Origin: Bacillota bacterium
GTDB lineage: Bacteria; Bacillota; Clostridia; Acetivibrionales; DSM-27016
DNA: 64,000 nt
Direction of reading: 5' to 3'
Assembly (NCBI GenBank): GCA_023390115.1
Contig: JAEWDM010000006.1
Span: 66,591-130,590 of the forward strand
The notes beneath the pieces were generated by a model that saw nothing but the letters and a program-made list of their open reading frames with translations, was not told the DNA's origin and ran no database searches. The position numbers were made by a program, and so were the translations under genes. Positions 44,379 through 52,759 of this stretch are shown piece after piece (position 1 is the stretch's first letter; each line of letters opens with the position of its first letter).

Positions 44379-45536
44379 ATGGAAATTATTGAGAATAAAA
44401 CAAATTACTCTTTTGATGAGCTTATAGGAATTGCAAGAAGAGATAACAACCCTAAAAGAACTTACTTATTTGTTAACTATATACAGGCAAAGCACATACC
44501 CGTATGCCCGGGGAAGGCTCTTGATTTATTTTCCCAGCTTGGGAAGGAGCTGGCGGACAGCTATGGAAATGAAAGGACTACGATAATAGGCTTTGCGGAA
44601 ACTGCAACTGCCGTCGGGGCGGCAGTTGCCTTGTGCTTTAAGGGCGGTACGCCTTACCTGCATACCTCAAGGGAAGGTATAGACATAAGCAAAAATATTG
44701 TCAGCTTTGAGGAGGAGCACAGCCATGCAATTGAGCAAAAGCTGTTTTGCGGGTGTCCGGAGGAGTTTATAATAAAAGCGGACAGAATTATTTTTATAGA
44801 GGATGAAATTACTACAGGTAAGACAATTCTTAATTTTATCAGGGTGCTGAGGCAAAAAAACCTTATAAATGATAGAACCAAAGTAACTGCGGCGTCTATA
44901 GTAAACGGTATGAACGAAGCACATGCCGAGGCGTTTAAAAGGGCAGGAGCCAATTTTCATTATCTGGTGAAAATCAGATATGATCAGAGTATCGATCCTT
45001 TTTCCGGGCTTTCATATTCACAGCAGGAGGAAGGTGCTGCAGATTGGAGAGGTATGGCGGCGCAAAGCATCTTTTCTGTTAAGGGAAGGGTTGACCCCCG
45101 CACGGGGGTTATTGTGAGAGAATATGAGGAGTCATGCCGGGAGCTTGCAGACGGGGTTATAGAGATACTTAAGGAAAGAGTGGCGTCCGGCAGCAGTGTA
45201 TTGGTGCTTGGAACAGAAGAATTTATGTACCCCGCAATATTTGCCGCAAAAAAGATATCGGAGGCATTCAATATTTCGTGCATAAAGGTGCACTCAACTA
45301 CAAGAAGCCCTATTGTTCCTCACGGGGAAAAGGGATATCCCATAAAAAGCCGGTTCGGGCTCACAAGCTTTTATTCACAGCAGCGCCAGACATTTTTATA
45401 TAATTTAAGCCGCTATGATAAGGCTATAGTGCTTACGGACTCTGAAAAGCCGTTTGGATCGGAATTTGAAAGCCTGTCAGGAAAGCTGGCGAAGCTGGGG
45501 TGCAAGGAAATAATTGGAATAAGGTGGGTTGAATAG
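44379..45536 (+). CDS. Phosphoribosyltransferase-TRSP domain protein
   Basis: The product is 385 residues. The N-terminal phosphoribosyltransferase domain has the PRPP loop IIFIEDEITTGKTILNFI near residue 140 and the pyrophosphate-binding region GFAETATAVGAAVA. The C-terminal part (about 250-385) is a TRSP domain, named for the motif seen here as HSTTRSPIVPHG. The pairing is characteristic of Ter clusters and hints at synthesis of a modified nucleoside. The ATG at 44379 is favoured, 9 nt after GGGG. Stop and next start share a base. Confidence 0.88.
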   Translation: MEIIENKTNYSFDELIGIARRDNNPKRTYLFVNYIQAKHIPVCPGKALDLFSQLGKELADSYGNERTTIIGFAETATAVGAAVALCFKGGTPYLHTSREGIDISKNIVSFEEEHSHAIEQKLFCGCPEEFIIKADRIIFIEDEITTGKTILNFIRVLRQKNLINDRTKVTAASIVNGMNEAHAEAFKRAGANFHYLVKIRYDQSIDPFSGLSYSQQEEGAADWRGMAAQSIFSVKGRVDPRTGVIVREYEESCRELADGVIEILKERVASGSSVLVLGTEEFMYPAIFAAKKISEAFNISCIKVHSTTRSPIVPHGEKGYPIKSRFGLTSFYSQQRQTFLYNLSRYDKAIVLTDSEKPFGSEFESLSGKLAKLGCKEIIGIRWVE

Positions 45537-46594
45537 TGAAGTCATCATATTCTGAAGATGATGTAATAGTTCTGTTAAAGGACGTATCGGGAATGGTAGA
45601 GCCCTTGGACACATCGGAGCGTGAGAGGAGAATACAGACGGGCACGCATTACTCCGAGATGCTTCCCATAGAATACAGGCCGTCTCCGCGCTATATGAGG
45701 GTTTACAACGAATCGCTGTCGTCTCATTCCATTATGACTGCATCCGCAGTTGGGAATGTGGCGGAAAAGATTATCGCAAGTAAGGGCAGAGGCGCTGTTC
45801 TTGTTTCGCTTGCCCGGGCCGGTACCCCGATAGGAATCCTTATAAAAAGATACCTGCAAAAAAAATACGGTATACAGGTGCCCCATTACACCATTTCGAT
45901 TATAAGGGGAAGGGGAATAGACCACAATGCCATGAAGCATATACTAAAGCTTCATAGCTCAAGGGATATACAGTTTGTGGACGGGTGGACGGGAAAGGGC
46001 GCGATATTTAATGAGCTTAAAAAGGAGCTTGCGGCATACCCCGGAGTTTCCCACGAATTAGCCGTGCTTGCGGACCCAGCATGGATAACGGAATTGTGCG
46101 GGACTCATGAGGATTTTCTTATACCAAGCTCATGCCTGAATTCAACTGTGTCGGGACTTTTAAGCCGTACATTTCTGAATAAAAGCATAATAGGGGAAAA
46201 GGACTTCCATGGTGCGGTATATTATAAAGAATTGGAAAATGAGGATATGTCCTATGACTTTATCAGCAGGGTTGAGGGCTTCATGAATTATGACGTGGAG
46301 TACGAAAGCCGGAAGCTTGGAGACAGAAAAGGGATGGGCTTAAGAGAGGTGGAAAAAATCGCTGAGGAATTCGGCGTCAAAGACATCAATTTTGTGAAGC
46401 CCGGAATCGGAGAAACTACAAGGGTGCTGCTCAGAAGGGTTCCATGGAAAATTCTTGTCAGGGAGCCGCGCGATACAAATTATCTGAGCCATATTCTAAG
46501 GCTGGCGGAGGAAAAGCAGGTCGAAGTAATCCGGTACCCGCTGGCTGTTTACCGGGCATGCGGTATAATAAAGGCCTTAGCCGCTGATGCATAA
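45536..46594 (+). CDS. StiP-family (PRTase-like) protein with C-terminal PELOTA RNA-binding domain
   Basis: The product is 352 residues. It begins at GTG 45536, whose G is also the last base of the TAG of the previous gene. The N-terminal part carries GTHYSEMLPIEYRPSPRYM, LVSLARAGTPIGILIKR, YTISIIRGRGIDHNAMKHIL and FVDGWTGKGAI: the family is named cysteine protease StiP but is related to phosphoribosyltransferases. The C-terminal 90 residues (about 260-350: GLREVEKIAEEFGVKDINFVKPG, PWKILVREPRDTNYLSHI) form the PELOTA-like RNA-binding domain. Its role in the Ter set may be a base-exchange or RNA-linked step. Confidence 0.85.
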   Translation: MKSSYSEDDVIVLLKDVSGMVEPLDTSERERRIQTGTHYSEMLPIEYRPSPRYMRVYNESLSSHSIMTASAVGNVAEKIIASKGRGAVLVSLARAGTPIGILIKRYLQKKYGIQVPHYTISIIRGRGIDHNAMKHILKLHSSRDIQFVDGWTGKGAIFNELKKELAAYPGVSHELAVLADPAWITELCGTHEDFLIPSSCLNSTVSGLLSRTFLNKSIIGEKDFHGAVYYKELENEDMSYDFISRVEGFMNYDVEYESRKLGDRKGMGLREVEKIAEEFGVKDINFVKPGIGETTRVLLRRVPWKILVREPRDTNYLSHILRLAEEKQVEVIRYPLAVYRACGIIKALAADA

Positions 46595-46619
46595 ATACTG
46601 TAAAGGAGTTTTTCTAAAA

Positions 46620-47402
46620 TTGATACTTTTTGCATGTGATCTTGACAATACCTTAATATACTCATACAAGAAAGCGGCAGAGTCCTCCATATGCGTAGAA
46701 ACAATGGGGGAGAAGGAATTGTCGTATATGACTCCCCGCGCTTACTCGCTCCTGCAGGAGGCGGACAGGGAGACTGTATTTGTGCCTGTTACAACGCGTT
46801 CCATTGAACAGTACAGGAGGATAAGGCTTTTAAAAAACGGCTTCCCTAAATATGCTCTGACAAGCAACGGGGGTGTGCTGCTGGTGGACAATGATATAGA
46901 CGAGGCATGGAGCCGGGACACCGCGGAAATTATTAAAGACAGTATGGAGGAGCTTCACCGGGGGATTGAAATATTAAGTAAAGACCCGGCGGTGGTTCGT
47001 GCCGCCGACATAGTAGACGGTGTTTTTGTGTTTACCAAAACCCGGGACGTGGCCGGAAGCACCTGGGCGCTAAAAAGCGCGCTGGATATGGAGAAGGTAA
47101 GCGTGGACAGCAATGGAGAGAAAATATATATAATACCCAAGGCTCTGGATAAGGGGACGGCGGTACGCCGTATAAAAAAGCTGCTTAACATAGGCACGGT
47201 AATTTGTGCGGGGGACAGCTGCTTTGACATCCCTATGCTGCAGGCCGCAAGCATGGCCTTTGTGCCCCGCTGCAGCGAAATAGACTCATACATAAATAAC
47301 GCTGAACTTAAGGTTTGCGAAAGTGAAGGGATGAAGTTTGCCGAAAGCATACTGGAGGATGTCATAGCATATTCAAGGCGGGTGCAAAGCGGGGACATTT
47401 AA
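46620..47402 (+). CDS. HAD-superfamily hydrolase (type IIB, SPP-like)
   Basis: The product is 260 residues. Motif I is ILFACDLDNTLIYS near residue 5; motif II is VPVTTRSIEQYRRI; the last motif is IVICAGDSCFDIPMLQAAS-like (VICAGDSCFDIPML). It is a phosphatase of the sucrose-phosphate phosphatase/Cof type. It closes the five-gene Ter enzyme module. TTG 46620 is chosen because AAAGGAG stands upstream; an ATG at 46587 overlaps the preceding gene but has no ribosome-binding site. Its last codons lie in a palindrome (47391-47409). Confidence 0.84.
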   Translation: MILFACDLDNTLIYSYKKAAESSICVETMGEKELSYMTPRAYSLLQEADRETVFVPVTTRSIEQYRRIRLLKNGFPKYALTSNGGVLLVDNDIDEAWSRDTAEIIKDSMEELHRGIEILSKDPAVVRAADIVDGVFVFTKTRDVAGSTWALKSALDMEKVSVDSNGEKIYIIPKALDKGTAVRRIKKLLNIGTVICAGDSCFDIPMLQAASMAFVPRCSEIDSYINNAELKVCESEGMKFAESILEDVIAYSRRVQSGDI

Positions 47403-47409
47403 TGTCCCC
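47391..47409. repeat. Palindrome GGGGACA..TGTCCCC over the HAD stop codon
   Basis: GGGGACA (47391-47397) and TGTCCCC (47403-47409) flank TTTAA. The ends match the terminal repeat of the element starting at 47417, so it may be the remnant of an excised or truncated copy. Confidence 0.6.
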
Positions 47410-47416
47410 AAAACAT

Positions 47417-47496
47417 GGGGACACTTCTCGAAAAACAAGCAGGCAATCCATACACCTCCGCCAGGGCGGCAGTCCAAGGGGTGGGGCGGGCCTGAT
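47417..47496 (+). mobile_element. Truncated inverted-terminal-repeat element (left copy)
   Basis: Eighty bases from GGGGACACTTCTCG match the left two thirds of the element at 49811-49933 with about 10 differences: shared AACAAGCAG, TACACCTCCGCC, GGGCGGCAG, GGTGGGGC, GCCTGATTA. The right terminal repeat is missing. No open frame is contained. Confidence 0.7.
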
Positions 47497-47584
47497 TAAT
47501 GGGAAACATTTGGATTATTCCTAAAAATACGGAAAAGCCTATGGACAAACGGCGAAAAAAAATGAGTATAAAAGTGACATTTTT

Positions 47585-47693
47585 ATGGCTATGTGGAGCC
47601 TGTGGCGTAGCTGCTATAGATATGGCTTTTGAAAACCATGTCAGATTTTTACTATGATGCTTCTGAGGTATCCACTATACTATCATTGAGGAG
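47585..47693 (+). pseudogene. Remnant: DUF5131 gene start fused to AraC gene end
   Basis: ATG 47585 starts MAMWSLWRSCYRYGF then stops; the first 13 codons parallel the intact gene at 47702 (MAMWNPWRGCHRY). From about 47629 the bases switch to the 3' end of the AraC gene: GAAAACCATGTC, GATTTTTACTATGATGC and ATCCACTATACT match 49203-49264 with about five differences, including the ribosome-binding region GGAGG. So a second DUF5131-AraC copy once stood here and collapsed by deletion. The surviving tail supplies the ribosome-binding site of the intact DUF5131 gene. Confidence 0.8.
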
Positions 47694-47701
47694 GTATTTT
47701 T

Positions 47702-48409
47702 ATGGCGATGTGGAACCCGTGGCGCGGCTGTCATAGATATAGCGAAGGCTGCAAATATTGTTATATTCATAAAGGTGATAATAAGCGGGGTATAGATACT
47801 GACGAGATTATCCGTACAGACAAATTTAACCTTCCTGCTGAGAAAAATAAATCAGGGGCATACAAAATTAAAGCCGGGCAAACCGTTTATCTTTGCTTTT
47901 CGACGGATTTTTTAGTTGAAGAAGCTGATATATGGCGACAGGAATGTTGGAAAATGATAAAAGAACGTTCAGATTTGCACTTCATTTTTCTCACAAAAAG
48001 AATTGAGCGATTTATGAACTGTATTCCAGCAGATTGGAATAACGGATATGATAACGTAACCGTCGGCTGTACAATAGAAAATCAAGAAACAGCTGATCAT
48101 CGTCTTTCCATTTTTTCTACTCTGCCTATCAAACACAAAGATATTATTTGCCAGCCTTTAATTGAAAGGGTGAATATTGATAAGTATTTACAAGATGTAG
48201 AATTGGTTGTAGTCGGCGGTGAATCCGATAAAACTGCCCGGCCATTTAATTATGATTGGGCACTTGATATTAGAGAGCAATGTATACGGAATAGCGTTCA
48301 TTTTGAGTTTCGTCAATGTGGCACTAATTTTATCAAGGACGGTAAACATTATAAAATGTCAGCTTGGGATTTATGTTCGCAGGCAAAAAAAGCGAACATC
48401 AACTGCTAA
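47702..48409 (+). CDS. DUF5131 (phage Gp37/Gp68-like) family protein
   Basis: The product is 235 residues. It opens AMWNPWRGCHRYSEGCKYCYIHKG with a C-x6-C-x2-C set as in radical-SAM-like iron-sulfur proteins, then YLCFSTDFL, FIFLTKRIERF, TVGCTIENQETADHRL, IICQPLIERV and VVGGESDKTARPFNYDWAL, all typical of DUF5131. The biochemical role is not known. Base use is more AT-rich than neighbouring genes. It is paired with the AraC gene 42 bp downstream, and its ribosome-binding site (TTGAGGAGG) derives from the remnant of a lost AraC copy. Confidence 0.85.
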   Translation: MAMWNPWRGCHRYSEGCKYCYIHKGDNKRGIDTDEIIRTDKFNLPAEKNKSGAYKIKAGQTVYLCFSTDFLVEEADIWRQECWKMIKERSDLHFIFLTKRIERFMNCIPADWNNGYDNVTVGCTIENQETADHRLSIFSTLPIKHKDIICQPLIERVNIDKYLQDVELVVVGGESDKTARPFNYDWALDIREQCIRNSVHFEFRQCGTNFIKDGKHYKMSAWDLCSQAKKANINC

Positions 48410-48451
48410 AAACTCTTATGATTTCATTAAACAGGAAAGGGGGAATGCAGT

Positions 48452-49279
48452 ATGCGCATTCATAGTGATAAAGCCTTTAATGCTAGTTCCCCACATACAC
48501 TACTCGATAAATATGTTCTTTTCTATAATATAGTTTTCCCGCAGCAAAATATGTTTGTAGAGCACTATACACTTATGCCAGATGCCTGTGGTACATTGTC
48601 CCTCGCCTTTGATGGAAAAGATATTTTAGCTGAGTTATGGGGTGCTTCCGCAACTCCTACTTTGCTTGGAGCCGAACCCAACAAGTATCATGTTATGCTG
48701 TTGATACAACTTTCACCTTGCGGTCTATATCAAATAACACATTGCCACCAAGCCGAATTTACGGATAAGCGCATATTGTTAAAAAATGTTGATAAGGAAC
48801 TTTTCAATTCACTTTGCCACGTTTTTGAAACTGCAAATAATGCAACGGAATTATTTAGTATGTGTGATAAGATCTTATATAGCCGCATGGAGTACTGTAT
48901 TGTTTCGGACGCTCTGCTCTCTGCGATCAAAACAATTTCGGATAATCAAGGTCAAATACTTGTTGCGGAACTGGCTCAAAAAGTCAGTTATAGCGAGCGG
49001 CAATTAAACCGCTTATTCTTAATGCAGATTGGTATGAACATCAAAAGCTATGCCCGCCTTGTTCGTTTTAACTATGTGTTAAGTCATATACAAAAATCGC
49101 CCTGCTTCTTTGCGGCATTGTCACAACAAGCCGGATATTTTGACCAATCCCATTTTGACAAAGATTTCAAAGCTATTAGCGGCGTTACCCCTCAAAATTA
49201 TTTGAAAACCATGTCGGATTTTTACTATGATGCTTCTGAGCTATCCACTATACTGTCATCAAGGAGGGATAATCTATGA
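48452..49279 (+). CDS. AraC-family transcriptional regulator
   Basis: The product is 275 residues. The N-terminal 160 residues are a beta-rich sensory region without a recognised ligand. The C-terminal 100 hold two helix-turn-helix units: GQILVAELAQKVSYSERQLNRLF and FAALSQQAGYFDQSHFDKDFKAISGVTPQNYLKT, the latter with the AraC signature. It would activate or repress the cassette. AGGGGG precedes ATG 48452. Its stop overlaps the VOC gene start (ATGA), so the two are coupled. The target compound is likely related to the VOC enzyme. Confidence 0.9.
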   Translation: MRIHSDKAFNASSPHTLLDKYVLFYNIVFPQQNMFVEHYTLMPDACGTLSLAFDGKDILAELWGASATPTLLGAEPNKYHVMLLIQLSPCGLYQITHCHQAEFTDKRILLKNVDKELFNSLCHVFETANNATELFSMCDKILYSRMEYCIVSDALLSAIKTISDNQGQILVAELAQKVSYSERQLNRLFLMQIGMNIKSYARLVRFNYVLSHIQKSPCFFAALSQQAGYFDQSHFDKDFKAISGVTPQNYLKTMSDFYYDASELSTILSSRRDNL

Positions 49280-49737
49280 AATATCAAGGATGCTTATTAG
49301 CAGTTACGGATATGACGGTATCAAAGAAATTCTATGAAAAGGTTCTTCACCAAAAGATTTTGATGGACATTGGCGCACATGTCACTTTCGAGGGGTTTTC
49401 TCTACAACAGGGATATGCCGAGTTGATTGGTGTTCCATCAGATAGCGTCCGGGAACAACCACATAATTTTCAAGTCTATTTTGAGGTAGAAGATTTGGAC
49501 ACGGTATACACCGAGCTAAAATGCACACCCGGTTTGCTGTGGGTACATGAGATAAGAGAATATCCATGGGGACAGCGTGATATTCGGATATATGACCCGG
49601 ACAAGCATATTGTGGAAATTGCGGAAGGTATTGGTGTGGTTATCAAGCGTTTTATTAGGCAGGGTATGTCGGTTGAGGAAGTTGTCGGGCGCACCATGTT
49701 CCCTCTTGAAGTTGTAAAACAGTATGCGGGTTGTTAA
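49276..49737 (+). CDS. VOC-superfamily (glyoxalase/bleomycin-resistance-like) protein
   Basis: The product is 153 residues. The beta-alpha-beta3 unit at the N-terminus is GCLLAVTDMTVSKKFYEKVL, followed by the second unit QVYFEVEDLDTVYTEL and WGQRDIRIYDPDKHIVEIAE, with the last Glu as a metal ligand. A C-terminal helix pair (FIRQGMSVEEVVGRTMFPLEVVKQY) is extra and looks like a small helix-turn-helix. VOC proteins bind or open small molecules; substrate unknown. The gene starts in the AraC stop by an ATGA overlap. The DUF5131-AraC-VOC set is flanked on both sides by one repeat element. Confidence 0.86.
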   Translation: MKYQGCLLAVTDMTVSKKFYEKVLHQKILMDIGAHVTFEGFSLQQGYAELIGVPSDSVREQPHNFQVYFEVEDLDTVYTELKCTPGLLWVHEIREYPWGQRDIRIYDPDKHIVEIAEGIGVVIKRFIRQGMSVEEVVGRTMFPLEVVKQYAGC

Positions 49738-49810
49738 TCTGCCCATCTAAAAAGATGTGCCAAGTGGCAAATAAAAAAAGCCGTTATCTGGCAAAGGCTA
49801 TCTCAAATAT

Positions 49811-49933
49811 GGGGACACTTCTCAAAAAACAAGCAGACAATCAATACACCTCCGCCGGGGCGGCAGCCCAAAGGGTGGGGCAGGCCTGATTATCCCATAT
49901 TGCATTGCTGCTCAATTTTTGAGGACTGTCCCC
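49811..49933. mobile_element. 123-bp MITE-like element
   Basis: GGGGACACTTCTCAAAAAAC at the left and, in reverse complement, GGGGACAGTCCTCAAAAATT at the right form terminal inverted repeats of about 20 bases. The core has no open frame; it contains CTCCGCCGGGGCGG. It matches the truncated copy at 47417. No target-site duplication is clear. Confidence 0.75.
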
Positions 49934-49939
49934 AATTGA

Positions 49940-49972
49940 AAAAGCCCGGCTTTCAGCAAAAACCGGGCTTTT
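49940..49972. terminator. Bidirectional intrinsic terminator
   Basis: AAAAGCCCGG (49940-49949) pairs exactly with CCGGGCTTTT (49963-49972). It serves the minus-strand redox operon and could also stop transcripts from the VOC cassette. Confidence 0.85.
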
Positions 49973-49988
49973 CTGTATACCCGCGGCA

Positions 49989-50285
49989 TTAGGCCGCGGC
50001 ACTGGTTTTTTCGCTTTTTGCTTCAATGCCCTTATTTCTGAAGAAGAGGCAAATGTCGGTAGCCACCATAATGACATTGGGGAAATAGAACCAGAACGCA
50101 AGGTTATATGTGCCCGAAATGCATTTGGACGCAATGCCGCACAAATATCCGAAAAGTATAAAGCACATAAACAACAGGCTCTTTCCCTTGGTCGAACGTG
50201 AACGGTAGGATCTTATTATTGAAAGAGGCCATGATACCCCAAAGCTTACTATCATAAATGTTTCAAGAATACTTGCTAATTCCAT
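49989..50285 (-). CDS. Small membrane protein, last gene of the redox operon
   Basis: The 98-residue product has about three membrane segments: residues 5-25, 38-56 and 62-82. The part FGVSWPLSIIRSYRSRSTKGKSLL resembles a PQ-loop-like stretch, as in small SemiSWEET-type proteins, but I cannot confirm that. No His residues are present, so it cannot be a heme-bearing anchor for the fumarate reductase. It lies 169 bp after the flavoprotein gene and before the terminator. Possible roles are transport of a dicarboxylate or a docking protein. Start ATG 50285 with AGG 9 nt upstream. Confidence 0.7.
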   Translation of the reverse strand: MELASILETFMIVSFGVSWPLSIIRSYRSRSTKGKSLLFMCFILFGYLCGIASKCISGTYNLAFWFYFPNVIMVATDICLFFRNKGIEAKSEKTSAAA

Positions 50286-50454
50286 ATACTTTTACCTGCC
50301 GCCGCTTAATAATAAAAGGCACAGGCATCCTCCTTTAATTTAATTTATTCTTAAATGTCAGTAACGGCACCCATCTCTCTTTTCAAAATAGGGGAACCTC
50401 TTAGCCCATAATATTCTTCGCTTAAATTAAATACACACTTTGCTGCTGTACGGG

Positions 50455-52050
50455 CTAACGCCTATGGGTATATACCGGCAAAAGCTTGGGTGAAACAACC
50501 TCGCTTTGTATTTCCGCCTGCTCCAGCTCATTTGAAAACCGGTTTACATGATCAAGGCTTAAGGTGCCGACAGTAACATTCCTGCATTTTGCCGAGGCGT
50601 TTTTGCCTGCGTTTCTTCCGAATACTATGACGTCAAGCAGCGAATTGCCCATAAGCCTGTTTCTGCCGTGTATCCCTCCCACGGCCTCTCCCGCAACATA
50701 CAGGTTTTCAATTGCCGTCATTCCGTCGGGTCTGATTTTAAGGCCGCCGTTCTGGTAATGCAGCGTGGGATATACCAGGATGGGCACCTTCCTTATGTCG
50801 ATTCCGTATTTGGAATACATTCGCAGCATTCCCGGAATTCTGCCTTCTATAGTCCCTTCTCCTCCAAGTATTTCTATCATGGGAGTGTCCAGCCATACGC
50901 CATAGCCCTCATTAGTCGCTATACCTTTACCTCTTTCATTGCACTCTCTTATAATCGATGCCGCCGAAACGTCACGGGTTTCAAGAGGATGCATAAAGGC
51001 CTCGCCTTCGGAGTTAATAAGCATGGCTCCCAGAGAGCGCACCTTCTCGGTTACAAGGGCTCCAAAAATCTGCTCGGGGAACGCAGCCCCCGTCGGATGG
51101 TATTGCAGCGTATCGGCATACAGAAGCTGTGCTCCCGCGCGGTAGCCCAAAATGAGTCCGTCCGCTGTGGCTCCGTAGTGGTTGGAGGTGGGGAAGCCCT
51201 GATAATGCAGCCGCCCGGCCCCTCCGGTGGCAACAATTACCGTCTTTGCCCTTGCGACCATATATTCCCCCGTCTCCATGTTCATCAAAACCGCACCTGC
51301 GGCCTTGCCCTCATTATCAAGCAGCAGCTCTACTGCGGCTGTAAAATCCACAACCGGAATACTGCGGTTTATAACCTCATCCCTTAAGACTCTCATAATC
51401 TCCGATCCCGAGTAGTCCTTAGCGGCATGCATCCTTTTTCTTGATGTTCCTCCTCCATGAGTGGTTACCATTGTGCCGTCAGGAGCCTTGTCAAACATAA
51501 CTCCAAGCTCATTAAGCCATTTTACAGCCGGAGGGCCGTCTGTTACCAGCTTGTAAAGCAATTCGGGAACATTGGCATAGTGTCCCCCACCAAGAGCATC
51601 AAGATAGTGTGTCATGGGTGAGTCGTTTTCCTTATCGGCAGCCTGTATGCCGCCTTCCGCCATCATTGTATTGGCATCGCCTATACGAAGCTTTGTAACT
51701 ATCATTACATCAGCTCCGCCCTGGTTTGCTTCAATTGCGGCGGATGCCCCGGCACCTCCGCCTCCTATAACAAGCACATCCACATCATAGTCAATAGTGT
51801 CAAGATCTATGCTTATGTCCTTTATACGGCTGTTTGCCTGAAGGAGCTCCGCAAGCTCGTGAGGAACCTTATCCCCCTTGTTGGGTCCGACCTCCAAAAC
51901 AGAAAAGCTGTCCTGCCTGTAGTCGGGATGATACTGGCTTAACAATGCTTCCTTCTCATCCGCAGTCATTCTCCCGGGTTCTTTGCCAAGCCGTTCCTTT
52001 CTTGTAGCTTCAACCTTTTTTACGGAGTCAAGCATTTGCTGTGTATACAT
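50455..52050 (-). CDS. Fumarate reductase/succinate dehydrogenase flavoprotein (FrdA/TfrA-like)
   Basis: The product is 531 residues. FAD binding: VDVLVIGGGGAGASAAIEA near residue 95. Others: NTMMAEGGIQAA, THGGGTSRKRMHA, VIVATGGAGRLHY, YHPTGAAFPEQIFGALVTEKVR and the active-site Arg region ETRDVSAASIIREC, and GEAVGGIHGRNRLMGNSLLDVIVFGR. A 90-residue extension precedes the flavin domain. It reduces fumarate (or oxidises succinate) with electrons from the FrdB-like subunit. It lies at the end of an Hdr-Flx operon and no membrane anchor gene is present. GGGGGG precedes the start. Confidence 0.88.
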   Translation of the reverse strand: MYTQQMLDSVKKVEATRKERLGKEPGRMTADEKEALLSQYHPDYRQDSFSVLEVGPNKGDKVPHELAELLQANSRIKDISIDLDTIDYDVDVLVIGGGGAGASAAIEANQGGADVMIVTKLRIGDANTMMAEGGIQAADKENDSPMTHYLDALGGGHYANVPELLYKLVTDGPPAVKWLNELGVMFDKAPDGTMVTTHGGGTSRKRMHAAKDYSGSEIMRVLRDEVINRSIPVVDFTAAVELLLDNEGKAAGAVLMNMETGEYMVARAKTVIVATGGAGRLHYQGFPTSNHYGATADGLILGYRAGAQLLYADTLQYHPTGAAFPEQIFGALVTEKVRSLGAMLINSEGEAFMHPLETRDVSAASIIRECNERGKGIATNEGYGVWLDTPMIEILGGEGTIEGRIPGMLRMYSKYGIDIRKVPILVYPTLHYQNGGLKIRPDGMTAIENLYVAGEAVGGIHGRNRLMGNSLLDVIVFGRNAGKNASAKCRNVTVGTLSLDHVNRFSNELEQAEIQSEVVSPKLLPVYTHRR

Positions 52051-52061
52051 TATAGTCCCCC

Positions 52062-52736
52062 CTATTTCTCAATTTCCCTGTTATTATACAGATCCTTTAA
52101 TTGATCTATCGGCTTTTCCATAAGCTTTTCCATAAGTTCTTCGAACTCTCCGCTCTCTATGGCGGCAACCCTGTCGGCAAGATGGGCCGAGGGAGCCGCA
52201 ATATACTTTCCTGTCAGCCTCCTTGCAAGCAATGCCACCTGAGGATGGGAAATCCCGGCAGGGCACCTGGAAGAACATACCCCGCACATTACACAGTCAA
52301 AGGATTCTTCAGCACATTTTTCATACTCGCCCCTCTGGGCATGGGCAATGTACTGCATAACATTAAGCTCCTGGGTACAGCTCTTTGTACAGGCATTACA
52401 GCCTATACAACTGTATATCTCAGGGTAAAGCTGCATCATAATCTGCTCTGTAGGCCCTATTTCATTTATATCATAGGCCTGCTTCACAAGCGGGAAAAAG
52501 GGAAGGGTTGCAATATACATATTGTCCTGAACCTTGGTCTGACATGCCAGGCACACCTTAAGCTCCCTGTCGCCCTTTATCCTGTATATTATTGAACAGG
52601 CTCCGCAAAAGCCGTTCCTGCAGCCGCACCCCCGGATCAACTGGTATCCCGCGTACTCCATGGCCCCCATAATGGTAAGGTTTGCGGGGACAGAATACTT
52701 TTTGCCCATCAGAAATATATTAACCATTTGTTCCAT
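52062..52736 (-). CDS. Iron-sulfur subunit, FrdB/TfrB-like
   Basis: The product is 224 residues from ATG 52736, with AGAGGA upstream; a TTG at 52763 is less likely. The N-terminal domain has the plant-type 2Fe-2S ligand set RGCGCRNGFCGAC and VCLAC. The C-terminal half has two clusters, CIGCNACTKSC and CVMCGVCSSRCPAG, in the HdrC/FrdB manner. Unlike the methanogen TfrB it lacks the C-terminal CCG domains; a separate HdrB gene in the same operon supplies them. It passes electrons to the flavoprotein gene 11 bp downstream. Confidence 0.87.
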   Translation of the reverse strand: MEQMVNIFLMGKKYSVPANLTIMGAMEYAGYQLIRGCGCRNGFCGACSIIYRIKGDRELKVCLACQTKVQDNMYIATLPFFPLVKQAYDINEIGPTEQIMMQLYPEIYSCIGCNACTKSCTQELNVMQYIAHAQRGEYEKCAEESFDCVMCGVCSSRCPAGISHPQVALLARRLTGKYIAAPSAHLADRVAAIESGEFEELMEKLMEKPIDQLKDLYNNREIEK

Positions 52737-52759
52737 ACCTTTGTATCCTCTCTTCCAAA

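Noticed and set aside
47391..47520. CRISPR array from repeated GGGGACA units
   Set aside because: Repeats are few, irregularly spaced and have inverted symmetry, with no cas genes.
48219..48533. 104-residue plus-strand frame overlapping the DUF5131 and AraC genes
   Set aside because: Out-of-frame overlap with two recognised genes and no ribosome-binding site.
50668..51387. 239-residue plus-strand open frame over the FrdA-like gene
   Set aside because: Antisense to conserved FAD and active-site motifs, without a start signal.
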